Numbered from the stretch's first letter, positions 16,177 to 25,626 are shown. The stretch: 64,000 nt of DNA from SIG459 sp045538735 (GCA_045538735.1 JAZSRY010000069.1:1-64000), one strand, 5' to 3'. A program made the numbers and translations. The notes: generated by a model from the sequence alone, not told the origin.

Positions 16177-16740
16177 ATGATTTCTGCAGGCGATTTCAGA
16201 AATGGCGTAACTTTCGAGATGGACGGCAACGTAATGCAGGTCGTCGAATTCCAGCATGTTAAGCCCGGCAAGGGCGCTGCCTTTGTCCGCACCAAGATGA
16301 GAAACGTCATCACCGGCGCTGTCACCGAAACTTCTTTCAACCCCACTGCTAAGTTCGAGGAAGCAAGCATCGAGCGCCGCAGCATGGAGTATAGCTACAC
16401 CGACGGTGATCTCTATTACTTCATGGACAACGAGACCTATGATCTCGAGCCCGTCAATTCCGATGTTCTTGGCGATAACTTCAAGTTCGTCAAGGAGAAT
16501 ATGACTTGCACCGTTATGAGCTACAAGGGCAAGAGCTTCAACGTTGGGCCTCCCTTCTTCGTTGATCTGGAGGTCACCGATACCGACCCCGGCTTCGCCG
16601 GCAACACCGCAACCAACGCTCTCAAGCCCGCTACCGTTGAGACCGGCGCTGAGATCAAGGTTCCCCTCTTCATCGAAATCGGTGAGGTTATCCAGATCGA
16701 CACCCGTACCGGCGAGTACCTCTCCAGATCCAAGAAGTAA
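16177..16740 (+). CDS. efp: Translation elongation factor P
   Basis: A 187-aa protein with the three beta-barrel domains of EF-P, which rescues ribosomes stalled at polyproline. The tip loop HVKPGKGAAFVRTK carries the lysine that is modified in many species; the C-terminal signature LFIEIGEVIQIDTRTGEYLS is complete. AGGAGG stands before ATG 16177. The window encodes several proline-rich linkers (for example in the lectin protein and the tungstate-binding protein) that would depend on EF-P. I see no modification enzyme nearby. Confidence 0.97.
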   Translation: MISAGDFRNGVTFEMDGNVMQVVEFQHVKPGKGAAFVRTKMRNVITGAVTETSFNPTAKFEEASIERRSMEYSYTDGDLYYFMDNETYDLEPVNSDVLGDNFKFVKENMTCTVMSYKGKSFNVGPPFFVDLEVTDTDPGFAGNTATNALKPATVETGAEIKVPLFIEIGEVIQIDTRTGEYLSRSKK

Positions 16741-16766
16741 TTTAATATCTAACAGGAGGTTAGGTT

Positions 16767-17195
16767 ATGACCACTGCTGAAAAAGTTGCTTACCTGAAGG
16801 GCCTTATGGAAGGCATGAACATCGACCGCGAGTCCAACGAAGGCAAGCTCTTCTCCGTTATCGCCGACATTCTCAATGATGTCGCTCTCGATATCGAAGA
16901 GCTGGAAAGCGATATCTTCGACCTGGGCGAAGATGTTGACGCCATCAGCGACGATCTCTCCGACGTTGAGGATTACCTCTTCGAGGATGAGGACGAGGAC
17001 GAGTATGACGACGATGATGAAGATTATGAGTATGACGAGGACGAGGAGCCCCTTTTCTTTGAGGTAACCTGCCCCGCCTGCGAGAACACCATCACCGTTG
17101 ACGAAGACGTTGTAAACCTCGGCGCTATCCAGTGCCCCAACTGCGGCGAAATGCTGGAGTTCGAGTTCGACGAGGAAGAGGAAGAAGACGACTGA
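16767..17195 (+). CDS. CD1247-type acidic protein with zinc ribbon
   Basis: A 142-aa, extremely acidic protein. The N-terminal helix pair (KVAYLKGLMEGMNID...) matches the CD1247 N-terminal domain of Clostridia; the middle (about 65-95) is almost only Asp/Glu/Tyr; the C-terminus carries two CxxC pairs (CPACE and CPNCGE), a zinc ribbon. The gene follows efp by 26 nt with AGGAGGTT, as often seen in Firmicutes, so it is probably in the efp operon. Function unknown. Confidence 0.85.
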   Translation: MTTAEKVAYLKGLMEGMNIDRESNEGKLFSVIADILNDVALDIEELESDIFDLGEDVDAISDDLSDVEDYLFEDEDEDEYDDDDEDYEYDEDEEPLFFEVTCPACENTITVDEDVVNLGAIQCPNCGEMLEFEFDEEEEEDD

Positions 17196-17208
17196 TTTTA
17201 TCCATCAA

Positions 17209-17235
17209 CAAGGGACGGTTGAAAGCCGTCCCTTG
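17209..17235 (+). terminator. Weak terminator-like hairpin
   Basis: A 10-bp perfect stem CAAGGGACGG/CCGTCCCTTG with a 7-nt loop but no clear T run; it may only partly end the efp transcript. Confidence 0.5.
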
Positions 17236-17260
17236 AAGCTTATATGGGGAGTAAAGATAT

Positions 17261-17620
17261 ATGACTTTTTTCTATAGACCCGATTGCAAGGATTGCCTTA
17301 TGGTAAAGGCATGGCTGGATAAACACGGCGTTGAGTATGAGGAGCGGGATATGAACGTCAATCCCCCCACGGGAGAAGAGATTCTTGAGTGGGCCCAGAA
17401 ATACCACTACCCCATGAGATCCTTTATCCGCCCCAGAAAGTTCAGCCTGAAGGCAATGCTGCTCATAAACCAGATGGTGAATATGGAGCGCCATGCCCGT
17501 GCATTTGTTATTGCCGGCGCCCATGAATATATGATCTGCCCCATTATGGAGGGCGAGGATTTTGTCGTTATGGGTCTGGATAACGCCCAGTGGCGCAAAG
17601 CGCTGAATATTCAGTCGTAA
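17261..17620 (+). CDS. Thioredoxin-fold (glutaredoxin/ArsC-like) protein
   Basis: A 119-aa protein that begins directly with a beta strand and CxxC-type redox site (FYRPDCKDCLMVKAWLDKHG), then EYEERDMNVNPPTGEEI, as in glutaredoxin and ArsC/Spx families. The conserved cis-proline loop of true glutaredoxins is not obvious; a PIMEGEDFVVMGLDNAQW stretch takes its place. GGGGAG precedes the start. It may reduce thiols or be a Spx-like regulator; I cannot decide. Confidence 0.6.
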   Translation: MTFFYRPDCKDCLMVKAWLDKHGVEYEERDMNVNPPTGEEILEWAQKYHYPMRSFIRPRKFSLKAMLLINQMVNMERHARAFVIAGAHEYMICPIMEGEDFVVMGLDNAQWRKALNIQS

Positions 17621-17694
17621 AAAAATCGATGCGGGGGGCTTGACGAAGACCCCCGCATATGTTATTATGTTTAAGCTCCAAGTGAGCGCAATAT

Positions 17695-17751
<57 letters not shown>

Positions 17752-17771
<20 letters not shown>

Positions 17772-17862
17772 AAAAAAGACAGTCCACCGCTGGTGGGCTG
17801 TCTTTTTTCGTTATGGAGTCAAATTTTGCATCAATGATATTCGGGTTATGCACCGACGAGCG
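17752..17862 (+). repeat. Direct repeat copy 1: tRNA 3' end, terminator and 53 nt of flank
   Basis: The 21 nt at 17752-17772 recur exactly at 18121-18141, and the 85 nt at 17778-17862 recur exactly at 19784-19868. Together they form one 111-nt unit whose second copy has been split by the HNH element. The stretch between 17863 and 18120 has no gene; it is GC-rich and contains a 17-bp near-perfect inverted repeat (GGAATTGCCCATTGCC...). Confidence 0.85.
17772..17808 (+). terminator. Terminator of tRNA-fMet
   Basis: Stem GACAGTCCAC/GTGGGCTGTC followed by six T. An identical copy lies at 19778-19814. Confidence 0.9.
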
Positions 17863-18120
17863 TAGCTCGTTGGGAATTGCCCATTGCCGCTGCCGGGGGC
17901 AGATGAAGGCAATGGGCAATTTCCGCAGCCGCACCGCTTTTCGGCGCGGTTTTAATGCCGCGACGGAAACGGTAAAAGCGGCAAGGCGGCCCGAAGGGAT
18001 AACCCGGTCGGTCAAAACGTCAGGAGAAACGCACTGCCCTTTCCTCGGAGCATAGCTCCTGCGGCTTACGCTAAAAATATGCCACCGGCATATTTTCTTA
18101 ACGCTGCAGGGGCGCCCGGG

Positions 18121-18141
18121 AAATCCGGCCCCCGCAACCAA
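18121..18141 (+). repeat. Duplicated tRNA-fMet 3' end (attachment-site-like)
   Basis: AAATCCGGCCCCCGCAACCA plus one A is identical to the last 20 nt of the tRNA gene, 369 bp away, without the rest of the tRNA. Such 3'-end duplications are typical of integration by tyrosine recombinases; no integrase gene remains here. Confidence 0.75.
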
Positions 18142-19775
18142 CAATGCGAACCGATTTAGATATCGGCGCAGAAAAGTCCGAAACCATAGCGGTTGTGGAC
18201 TTTTTCTTTGTGTTTTTAGTGGTTGAATTTTATAGATATCCTCCGCCAAAAACAGCCTTCGGGGAGGACTTGAACTAAATTTGAAACAATAATGGAAATA
18301 TTGCGTATGAAATCGTTATATTTCCGTTCATTTTCTCAATTACCTATTTTTCTGTAAAGAGCTTGGAATATCTCAAACGGCTCACGCCAATGTTCATAAT
18401 AGCGCATAATGACGCTTGCTGCGGGCAAACCTTCTTTGCTTAGGTCGTGGTGTTTAGGAATAGGCTTACCGGATCTAACATAGCCCGAAATAATATCATC
18501 CACTTCTTGCTTTGTGTATTTTGCCTTTTTGCTTTTGAGAACTGTAATATTAAACCGTTGAGCAAACACATCAAATGACTTGTATCTACCACGGATAACA
18601 TCTATACCATAGGGGAACGTCTCAAAGAATTGCTCCCTTGATTCAACTACGCGTTCTTTGCCGTTAAAATATATCGCAACCGCTGCCTCGACTTCTTCTT
18701 CGGAAACATAAATGTTTTTTGATATAGATGCACCTACTGTTTTTTGGTATGTAGGCATATCTCCAAAAAGTCTGTATATAACAGACATTGGAGGCAAGCC
18801 ATTAGCGCGGTTACAATCCTTTTGGGTTAGTTTCCCGTTGTTTTGGCTAACAAATCTTTTTCCTTCAATTATAGCTTCTTCTTTTGTCCAAACACCGCGA
18901 GCATCAAGATCACAAAGGCCTTGTTTGATTTCTGTAAAATTCTTATACTCGGGATAGTAGTTTAATATACAATTTATGGAGGGTAGTCCGTTCTCTTTTC
19001 GAATATCTTTTTGCGTAATTTTTCCGTGCGCAGACACAAACGATCTTAGTGCTGCGGCAATATTCTCTCTATTCCAATTTAAAGAAATATCTGTAATACC
19101 GAACGCTTTTTTTAATTCATTAAGTGTACCATAGTATTTTACCATATAGCTTATACCAGGTAAATGGTTGTATTCCCTACTAAAGTCGATTTGCCGGATA
19201 TCTCCCTTTTCTTCAATAAATTTCCCCACAATATAGTCAAATTTCTCTTTTGTCATTTTACTATCTGTGGTGTCTTGCGGAATAGTAACGGGAACTGGTT
19301 TAGCTTCTTCCCTAAATGACTTTCCGCTTAGAAACTGACGTGCTTTTTCTTCCATAACAATGTCTTTTAATTCTTTGTCGCTTTTCTTGAGATTACACTC
19401 AACGCAAAGAATCTGGCAATTTTCCAAGGTAGAAGATCCACCCTTTGCGTACGGAATTATGTGATCAAAGTGGCATTCCCCAATGGAGAATATTTGTTTT
19501 TCACACAATTCGCATTGAATAATGCCGTTGTTCTTTTCCAAATTGGCTTTTACAACTCCAAACTGCACTGCTTCTGAAAAATTTCTACCCGCCATTTTTA
19601 ATATCTCCTTTCAAATTGTTGCAACCAACATTGAAAACAATTGTAATAGTTGGAATATTTGTTGATATTAATTCGATAGCTGATGATTTTTTAAGTATTA
19701 TGCCATTTTTTAATGAGTAAAACAAGTATGGGCGGGCAATTATTTTTAATGATATCTAAATCGGTGCAACTTGCC
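18141..19775. mobile_element. TIR-bounded element carrying an HNH endonuclease-like gene
   Basis: A 1.6-kb AT-rich insert bounded by inverted repeats: ACCGATTTAGATATC at 18150-18164 and its complement at 19751-19765, with weaker similarity further out. It splits the second copy of the tRNA 3'-end/terminator repeat exactly after CCA. The only gene inside is the HNH protein; I see no transposase. The AT-rich non-coding end at 19596-19750 has no gene. Confidence 0.6.
18336..19595 (-). CDS. HNH endonuclease with five homing-endonuclease-associated repeats
   Basis: A 419-aa protein. Residues 28-68 form a zinc HNH nuclease: C28xxC31, D44H45 in CHFDHIIPYAKGG, then N59CQILC64xxC67N. Five repeats of about 50-55 residues follow (near 113-166, 174-226, 236-288, 297-350, 360-413), each an aromatic/acidic helix, a GxxTQKD-like turn and a LPxxxxIxxYY core, matching the HNH-repeat type that reads DNA in homing endonucleases. 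Base composition is more AT-rich than the neighbours, consistent with transfer. It probably drives the element at 18141-19775. Confidence 0.8.
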   Translation of the reverse strand: MAGRNFSEAVQFGVVKANLEKNNGIIQCELCEKQIFSIGECHFDHIIPYAKGGSSTLENCQILCVECNLKKSDKELKDIVMEEKARQFLSGKSFREEAKPVPVTIPQDTTDSKMTKEKFDYIVGKFIEEKGDIRQIDFSREYNHLPGISYMVKYYGTLNELKKAFGITDISLNWNRENIAAALRSFVSAHGKITQKDIRKENGLPSINCILNYYPEYKNFTEIKQGLCDLDARGVWTKEEAIIEGKRFVSQNNGKLTQKDCNRANGLPPMSVIYRLFGDMPTYQKTVGASISKNIYVSEEEVEAAVAIYFNGKERVVESREQFFETFPYGIDVIRGRYKSFDVFAQRFNITVLKSKKAKYTKQEVDDIISGYVRSGKPIPKHHDLSKEGLPAASVIMRYYEHWREPFEIFQALYRKIGN

Positions 19776-19868
19776 AAAAAAAAGACAGTCCACCGCTGGT
19801 GGGCTGTCTTTTTTCGTTATGGAGTCAAATTTTGCATCAATGATATTCGGGTTATGCACCGACGAGCG
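19776..19868 (+). repeat. Direct repeat copy 2: terminator and flank
   Basis: Identical over 85 nt (19784-19868) to 17778-17862, including the whole tRNA terminator. It stands immediately to the right of the HNH element. From 19869 the sequence differs and leads to the pilus promoter. Confidence 0.9.
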
Positions 19869-19999
19869 GCTTTCCAATAAACATAGCTGCCTGTTGATAA
19901 ATTTGAGGAAAGGTCGCCCTTGAGGGCGATTTTTTTATGCCGCCAATCGAAGTTGTGGAAAGAAGTGTTGAAAAATGTTGAAAAAAGCCGAGAAAATAG

Positions 20000-20027
20000 T
20001 TGACATAAAATATAATAGTAGTATACT
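20000..20027 (+). promoter_or_regulatory. Promoter of the pilus locus
   Basis: TTGACA (20000-20005), 16-bp spacer, TATACT (20022-20027). Confidence 0.65.
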
Positions 20028-20111
20028 GTTGGGTGTATTATGTAAAATGCTAAAATGGACAAAAATGTAGATTTGCAAGCGCTGATAGTTGAACCTTTGG
20101 AGGAAACCGCA

Positions 20112-20441
20112 GTGACAGATAAAGATCTGAAAAAATTGAATCGTTATCAGCTTTTGGAGCTTCTGATCGTTCAAACGAGACGGGCAGACGAGCTGCAGAC
20201 CAAGCTGGATGAAGCGGAGAAGCAATTGACAGATAAAGATATCAAAATGGTTTCTTTGGGTTCCATTGCTGAAGCCTCTTTGCAATTGGGCGGCGTATTC
20301 CAGGCGGCACAGGAAGCGGCCGATCTTTATATCGACGGGGCCAAAAAGAAGGCCGAAGAAATTGAGCGCACTGCATATAAAAAGGCTGCGGAGATTCTTG
20401 CTCAGGCTCAGGCTCAGGCTCGCCGCATCAAAGGTGAATGA
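20112..20441 (+). CDS. Coiled-coil protein of the pilus locus
   Basis: A 109-aa soluble protein, nearly all alpha-helical and charged: LLELLIVQTRRADELQTKLD, then a DivIVA/ATP-synthase-b-like tail with repeated AQAQA and KKAEEIERTAYKKAAEIL. I start it at GTG 20112 because GGAGGAAACCGCA lies directly upstream; the ATG at 20055 has no ribosome site. It is 6 nt upstream of the signal peptidase gene and is probably the first gene of the pilus operon. Function unknown; a scaffold or septal role is a guess. Confidence 0.65.
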   Translation: MTDKDLKKLNRYQLLELLIVQTRRADELQTKLDEAEKQLTDKDIKMVSLGSIAEASLQLGGVFQAAQEAADLYIDGAKKKAEEIERTAYKKAAEILAQAQAQARRIKGE

Positions 20442-20447
20442 TAAGCT

Positions 20448-21044
20448 ATGGAAAAATATGTTGCCAAACACAGCAGGCGCGAAATGCCGCCGCTGGATGC
20501 TCTGCAAGAGGAGCTGAAGCGTGAGCGTTATAAGCGCCGTTTTCGCAGATTGCTGCGCAGTACGATTAGTGCCTTGATCGTTGTGGCTGCGATTGCGAGT
20601 TTGATTGCCACACTGGTATTGCCGGTGCTGCAGATAGCCGGTACAAGCATGGAGCCCAGTTTGAATGATGGAGATATTGTCCTGTTGGTAAAAACGGATA
20701 ATCTGAAATCCGGCGACTTGTGCTCTTTTTATTATTCCAACAAAATACTGATCAAGCGGATTATTGCCACGCCGGGAGATTATATCTGGATCGAATCCGA
20801 CGGAACAGTATTTCTGAACGGCGAAGCTATGGATGAGCCCTATGTCAGCGAAAAGGCCTTGGGTGAATGCGACGTGAAGTTCCCGTATCAGGTGCCGGAG
20901 AACCATTACTTTGTGATGGGAGACAAAAGAGAGTCCTCCATCGACAGCCGCAGCAGTGTGATCGGCTGCATTGCCGAAGATCAAATGGTCGGCAAGATCT
21001 TTTGCAAGATATGGCCTTTATCTGAATTTAAATTTATGAACTAA
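20448..21044 (+). CDS. lepB: Signal peptidase I
   Basis: A 198-aa type I signal peptidase: a basic cytoplasmic N-terminus, one membrane helix (about 40-62), catalytic serine S67 in IAGTSMEPSL, general-base lysine K103 in LIKRIIATPGD, and box E GDKRESSIDSRSS. It removes signal peptides outside the membrane. Its position between the coiled-coil gene and the adhesin suggests it serves the pilins of this locus, as dedicated peptidases do in other pilus islands. Confidence 0.93.
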   Translation: MEKYVAKHSRREMPPLDALQEELKRERYKRRFRRLLRSTISALIVVAAIASLIATLVLPVLQIAGTSMEPSLNDGDIVLLVKTDNLKSGDLCSFYYSNKILIKRIIATPGDYIWIESDGTVFLNGEAMDEPYVSEKALGECDVKFPYQVPENHYFVMGDKRESSIDSRSSVIGCIAEDQMVGKIFCKIWPLSEFKFMN

Positions 21045-21075
21045 CACCGTGTATCAAGGGAAAGGAGGTGTGATT

Positions 21076-24000
21076 TTGTCAGCGATTAAAGAAAACCTGT
21101 TGGAAAAACTGAATATGTACAACAAGGATCGGCATAATCTCCGACATATCATCACCGGTCTTTCTCTTGTGGTAATATTGGCGGTTTTTTGGAGCTTGAA
21201 GCTCACCGGCATCGGCATTGCCGGAGAAGCCTTCTGCGGGATGCAGGAGCATATACATAGTGATGAATGCCAGCAAAAAGCGCTGATTTGCATGTTGGAG
21301 GAAGCGGAAGCTCATGTCCATAATGAAACTTGCCTCTATCGGGAGCTTGTTTGCCAAATGGAAGAGACCGATGAGCATTCTCACGGAGAAGCCTGTTGGG
21401 TGACTGTCCCTGATTCTGGATGTGAGTTACAGGAAGAGGATGGTCATGTCCACACAGATCAGTGCCCGGCAGAGCAGACCCAGCTGGATTGCGGCATAGA
21501 AGCCAGCGAGGGACATGCGCATACAGACGAATGCTATGAGATTACAGAAAGCTGTCAGCAGGAAGAGCATATCCACATAGAAAGCTGCTACAGTGATATT
21601 ACGGCAGACCTTGAAACCAGTGACGATTGGGAAATGACACTGGCAGATATGGTTCTGGGACCAACCATAAAAGAAAATGTGGTTCTGGTGGCCAAGTCTC
21701 AGCTTGGCTATACGGAAAGCGCGCTGAATTTCCAGGTGGATGACAACGGGGTTCGCCGTGGAATCACTCGCTACGGACAGTGGTATGGCAACCCCTATGG
21801 GGACTGGTCGGCCATGTTTGCGTCCTTCTGTTTAGAATATGCAGGCGCGACGGGCCTTCCCATGAATGCCGGCCCGGAGGCTATGCGTCTGGAATGGGAA
21901 GCAGCAGACTTGTATCGATCAGCAGGAGAAGCCTTGCCGGGAATCGGCGATTTGGTTTTCTTGTGTGAAGGTTCTGAAACCACAAATGCAAATGCTGTTG
22001 CAATTATTACCCAGGTATCCGAGCAGACGCTCACGGTGATTCAGGGCAACCTGAACGACACGGTAGCGGAAACCACCTATGACATTACAGATCCTGCCAT
22101 TTTGGGTTACGGTCTGATTTCTCTGAGTCCCTTTTACGGGATGTTGGCGGAACCTCTTGATGCAAATGTTCCGCTGGCAGTTGCTACCAACTACAGTACA
22201 AGTTTGCTCACAAGTACAAATCAGTTTGTCTTTTATGTGGAGAGCGGCGGCAACACCTACGCCATCAACGGCAACGGCGATGCCGTGCAGATTACTGTCG
22301 GCAGCGACGGAAAGATATATACAGATCTGGAAAATCCCAACCAGTTGCTGTGGTCTATATCGTCCTACAACAATAATTCATGGGCGATCCAGAATGCGGC
22401 CACCGGACGATACCTGCATCCATTCCATAACAGCAACACCGACAACGGCATCATCACCCCCGGTCGATGGGGCACTTCCATCAATGCCGCGGGAACCGGT
22501 GTGAAATTCAGTCATTCGGCATATGTGGGACTGGATTTAGCTAACGGAAGATTCCAGATGGTGCGAAATCAAAACCAGAATGTGACCTTCCGGGTGGGCA
22601 TCACCCAAACCTATACCGTCTGGCTGGACGGCACAGACGGCGGTCTGGGACACCTGACCGGTTCCCCGGATACTGCGTATACGGTCCGTGTGGGAGAAAC
22701 AATGAAATTACCCACAGAATGGACATCCCCCAGTAAGTACAGCTACAAGCTTCGTGGCTGGTACGATGTTACAAATTCCCAATACTATTTACCCGGTGAG
22801 GAAATGACGGTCACCGGCGATGCGGTGCTATATGCAGATTGGGTGGCAAGCACCTATGATATTGGACAATTTAACGCACAGGTAGCAGATTCGGTCAGCA
22901 CCAACTCCTTTATCACCACCCACATGTTTGACTATAACTATCTGTTCAATATCCAATCGGCCAGAGCGGAGATAAGCGTCAATGCATCTGACCACTCGGA
23001 GCGTTGGTCCATGGTTACCTCCGGAAGTGTTGACCATGGCGACCAAACGACCCAGAATTTTATCTTTGTGGATAATGATTCAGAAGGCCTCATATGTATT
23101 CCCAATAACCGAAGCAATCATAATGTCTACCCGGGCGAGGGTATTGTTACACCGGGTATTTATTCTTCTCAGCTTGGCAGCTTGCTGTTTGCTACGAACA
23201 ACGAGTATGACCCGGCTTCGGGAACCGGTGTGTTGGGCAAAACTTATTTGGGAACCGGCGATTATCTGTTCCAGATTATGGACGATCCCAATGATGAGCA
23301 TTACGGCTACTACTATTACGACTCTGCTCGAAATGCCGCATCTTACAACCAAAGCAACCGTCGGTTCTATGTGTACGAATATCTGGCCGCTACATCTGAC
23401 TCCATTGGCAGCTCCTATTCGGACTTCCTGCCTCTAAACTCTCCCTATGCCAATACCAACGGCAAGACTACCGGCACTTATAATTACGCAGGTATCAACG
23501 GAGAATACAGTGGTATTCCCCATTTCCGCTATGACTCCAAGTATAATTCCGGCGACTACAACAGCGTCAACAATGTACAGACAGATTATGCTTACGGAAT
23601 GCGAACGGAGATCAAGTTCTATCTGCCAAATGACCCCGGTAGTGGAGGCAACAAAGACTTGTATGGCAACGATATGCAATTCCAGTTCAGTGGTGACGAT
23701 GACCTGTGGGTATTGATCGACGGCGTTTTGGTACTGGATATCGGCGGTATCCACGGAGCAGAGAACGGCGTGATCGATTTCTCCACCGGACAGGTAACGG
23801 TACAGGGAAATCGGCAGACCAGCCTGATGGACTTGGGCTTTGGCGCAGGTGACCACACCATGACCGTGCTTTACCTGGAGCGAGGCTCTTCCCGTTCCAA
23901 CTGCTCGATCTATTTTAATCTGGCACCTCGCTTCGGTCTGCAGATCCAAAAAGAGGATGTGCTGACTCAGGTCCTGCTGGATGGTACGCAGTTTGCCGTT

Positions 24001-25626
24001 TATAAAGACCTGGCCTGCACCGTTCCCGCAGAGCTTTGGGAAAGCGAGGATGTTTACAATGCGGATTTGTCGGACGGTGTGCTTAACCAGTTCCAAAGCA
24101 GCTTCACTGTGCAAAACGGTAAAGCAGAGCTTTGGGGTCTGGGTTCCGGCAATACCTATTACATAAAGGAGACCGTGCCACCGGATAGGGAAGGCTATGG
24201 ATTGCCTTCCGGAGTAATCCGGCTGAAGATTGAACGAGAAGGTCAAGCTACCTATCTTGTGGATATGGTTTCCGATGCTGAGGGGAATGAACCTTCCAAC
24301 GGTTATACGATCCACGGTGTAAAGATCGACGAGCAGACTAAAACAGTCTATATCGTTGTGACAAATGCTCCGGAGACAGTAACCGAGACCACTACAGTTC
24401 AGGTCATCAAAAATTGGGAGGACAACAAGAGCCACAGTAATGATTACATCCAGGCCTATCTGACGGTAACCGACCCGGACGGTACGATACGACGGATCCG
24501 TGAGGTAACGCTCAGTGACGAAAATAGTTGGATGTATATCTGGACCAATTTGCCAAAGTATGATTATGATACGATGGCGGAGGTGCAGTACGGCGTCGAG
24601 GAATCCTACGAATCCGGTTATTATTCCACGGTTCGAAAGATCACAGAAATTGAGATCACCACGACCCAATGGGCAGAAGCACTCTCCTTCCAAAACGGAG
24701 AAACCTATATTCTGCGCTCTGGCAGTGGTTATCTGTCTACCCTGGATAACCGAGGCGATACCGGATACAAGTGGGTAGATGAGCAGACGGCGAAATCTTC
24801 ACCCAATGCCCTCTGGACCGTAACTGTGAATAACGGAAAAGTGAAATTCACAAATGGTCTCAGGCAGACGATCACATTTTATTATAATGGCGGCAGCGCC
24901 ACAGACTTCTATGCCAGAATAGATTCGCCTCAATCAGCTGACTGTCAGGAATTTTCTTATAGTAATCGAGCCGGCGGACTGCAGATTTTCCACCAACAAG
25001 GCAGAAATTACTACTATCTGACAGGTGATATGAACAGTGCCGGAAAGTTTGATTACGACACGAGCCAAAACAATTCTCTGATTCTAACCCCTATACGAAG
25101 GATAACACAAAGCGACATCCGGGAAGTGGAAGACTGGGCTTACCAAATAACCAACACACCACTGGCTGCCGATAATGAGACTTCGTTGACGGTCAGAAAA
25201 GAGTGGGTGATCCCCGCGGGCTATGATAAAACACTGTATCAGGAATATGCTGTTACTGTACAGCTGCTTGCCAATGGCATTAACACCGGACGAAGCATCA
25301 CGCTGAATTTGAAAAACAATTGGCAAGGCAGCTTCCTGGGTCTTCCCTACAAGGATGAGAGTGGCAATGTGATCCAGTACAGTGTGGCAGAAAACTGGAA
25401 AAAACTAATGTGGACGACGACCTATGGCCCGATCCAGACCTCTGGCGATTCTACGCCTACCTATTCTACGGTGATCACAAACATCTATTATCCCGGTGGT
25501 CCTGAGCTGCCTTCTACCGGCTCAGCGGCACGACTTATGTATGCACTTTGCGGCACGGCAATTATGCTGGGTGCGCTGGTATGCGGAATCGGATCAAGGT
25601 GCAAGCGGGAAAGGAGGATGAAATAA
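21076..25626 (+). CDS. Giant LPXTG surface adhesin, probable pilus tip protein
   Basis: A 1516-aa cell-wall protein. After a short cytoplasmic stretch and a membrane/signal helix (about 20-45) come six HxHxxxC-type repeats (about 55-190), a CHAP/NlpC-like domain (about 198-353) whose cysteine and histidine positions read DWSAMFASF and NANAVAII, an InlB-type repeat (about 511-590), a fibro-slime/PA14-like domain (about 800-953, DDDLWVLIDGVLVLDIGGIHG), Cna-B-like domains (about 953-1101, 1104-1190, 1368-1468), LPSTG near 1478, a membrane helix and KRERR. TTG 21076 is chosen as the start because AGGAGG stands 7 nt upstream; the GTG at 21049 has none. Confidence 0.85.
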   Translation: MSAIKENLLEKLNMYNKDRHNLRHIITGLSLVVILAVFWSLKLTGIGIAGEAFCGMQEHIHSDECQQKALICMLEEAEAHVHNETCLYRELVCQMEETDEHSHGEACWVTVPDSGCELQEEDGHVHTDQCPAEQTQLDCGIEASEGHAHTDECYEITESCQQEEHIHIESCYSDITADLETSDDWEMTLADMVLGPTIKENVVLVAKSQLGYTESALNFQVDDNGVRRGITRYGQWYGNPYGDWSAMFASFCLEYAGATGLPMNAGPEAMRLEWEAADLYRSAGEALPGIGDLVFLCEGSETTNANAVAIITQVSEQTLTVIQGNLNDTVAETTYDITDPAILGYGLISLSPFYGMLAEPLDANVPLAVATNYSTSLLTSTNQFVFYVESGGNTYAINGNGDAVQITVGSDGKIYTDLENPNQLLWSISSYNNNSWAIQNAATGRYLHPFHNSNTDNGIITPGRWGTSINAAGTGVKFSHSAYVGLDLANGRFQMVRNQNQNVTFRVGITQTYTVWLDGTDGGLGHLTGSPDTAYTVRVGETMKLPTEWTSPSKYSYKLRGWYDVTNSQYYLPGEEMTVTGDAVLYADWVASTYDIGQFNAQVADSVSTNSFITTHMFDYNYLFNIQSARAEISVNASDHSERWSMVTSGSVDHGDQTTQNFIFVDNDSEGLICIPNNRSNHNVYPGEGIVTPGIYSSQLGSLLFATNNEYDPASGTGVLGKTYLGTGDYLFQIMDDPNDEHYGYYYYDSARNAASYNQSNRRFYVYEYLAATSDSIGSSYSDFLPLNSPYANTNGKTTGTYNYAGINGEYSGIPHFRYDSKYNSGDYNSVNNVQTDYAYGMRTEIKFYLPNDPGSGGNKDLYGNDMQFQFSGDDDLWVLIDGVLVLDIGGIHGAENGVIDFSTGQVTVQGNRQTSLMDLGFGAGDHTMTVLYLERGSSRSNCSIYFNLAPRFGLQIQKEDVLTQVLLDGTQFAVYKDLACTVPAELWESEDVYNADLSDGVLNQFQSSFTVQNGKAELWGLGSGNTYYIKETVPPDREGYGLPSGVIRLKIEREGQATYLVDMVSDAEGNEPSNGYTIHGVKIDEQTKTVYIVVTNAPETVTETTTVQVIKNWEDNKSHSNDYIQAYLTVTDPDGTIRRIREVTLSDENSWMYIWTNLPKYDYDTMAEVQYGVEESYESGYYSTVRKITEIEITTTQWAEALSFQNGETYILRSGSGYLSTLDNRGDTGYKWVDEQTAKSSPNALWTVTVNNGKVKFTNGLRQTITFYYNGGSATDFYARIDSPQSADCQEFSYSNRAGGLQIFHQQGRNYYYLTGDMNSAGKFDYDTSQNNSLILTPIRRITQSDIREVEDWAYQITNTPLAADNETSLTVRKEWVIPAGYDKTLYQEYAVTVQLLANGINTGRSITLNLKNNWQGSFLGLPYKDESGNVIQYSVAENWKKLMWTTTYGPIQTSGDSTPTYSTVITNIYYPGGPELPSTGSAARLMYALCGTAIMLGALVCGIGSRCKRERRMK

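Noticed and set aside
18121..19868. Prophage or integrative conjugative element
   Set aside because: There is a duplicated tRNA end but no integrase, phage or conjugation gene between the copies.
21049..21075. GTG 21049 as the adhesin start
   Set aside because: No ribosome site precedes it and the added codons cover the AAAGGAGG that serves TTG 21076.
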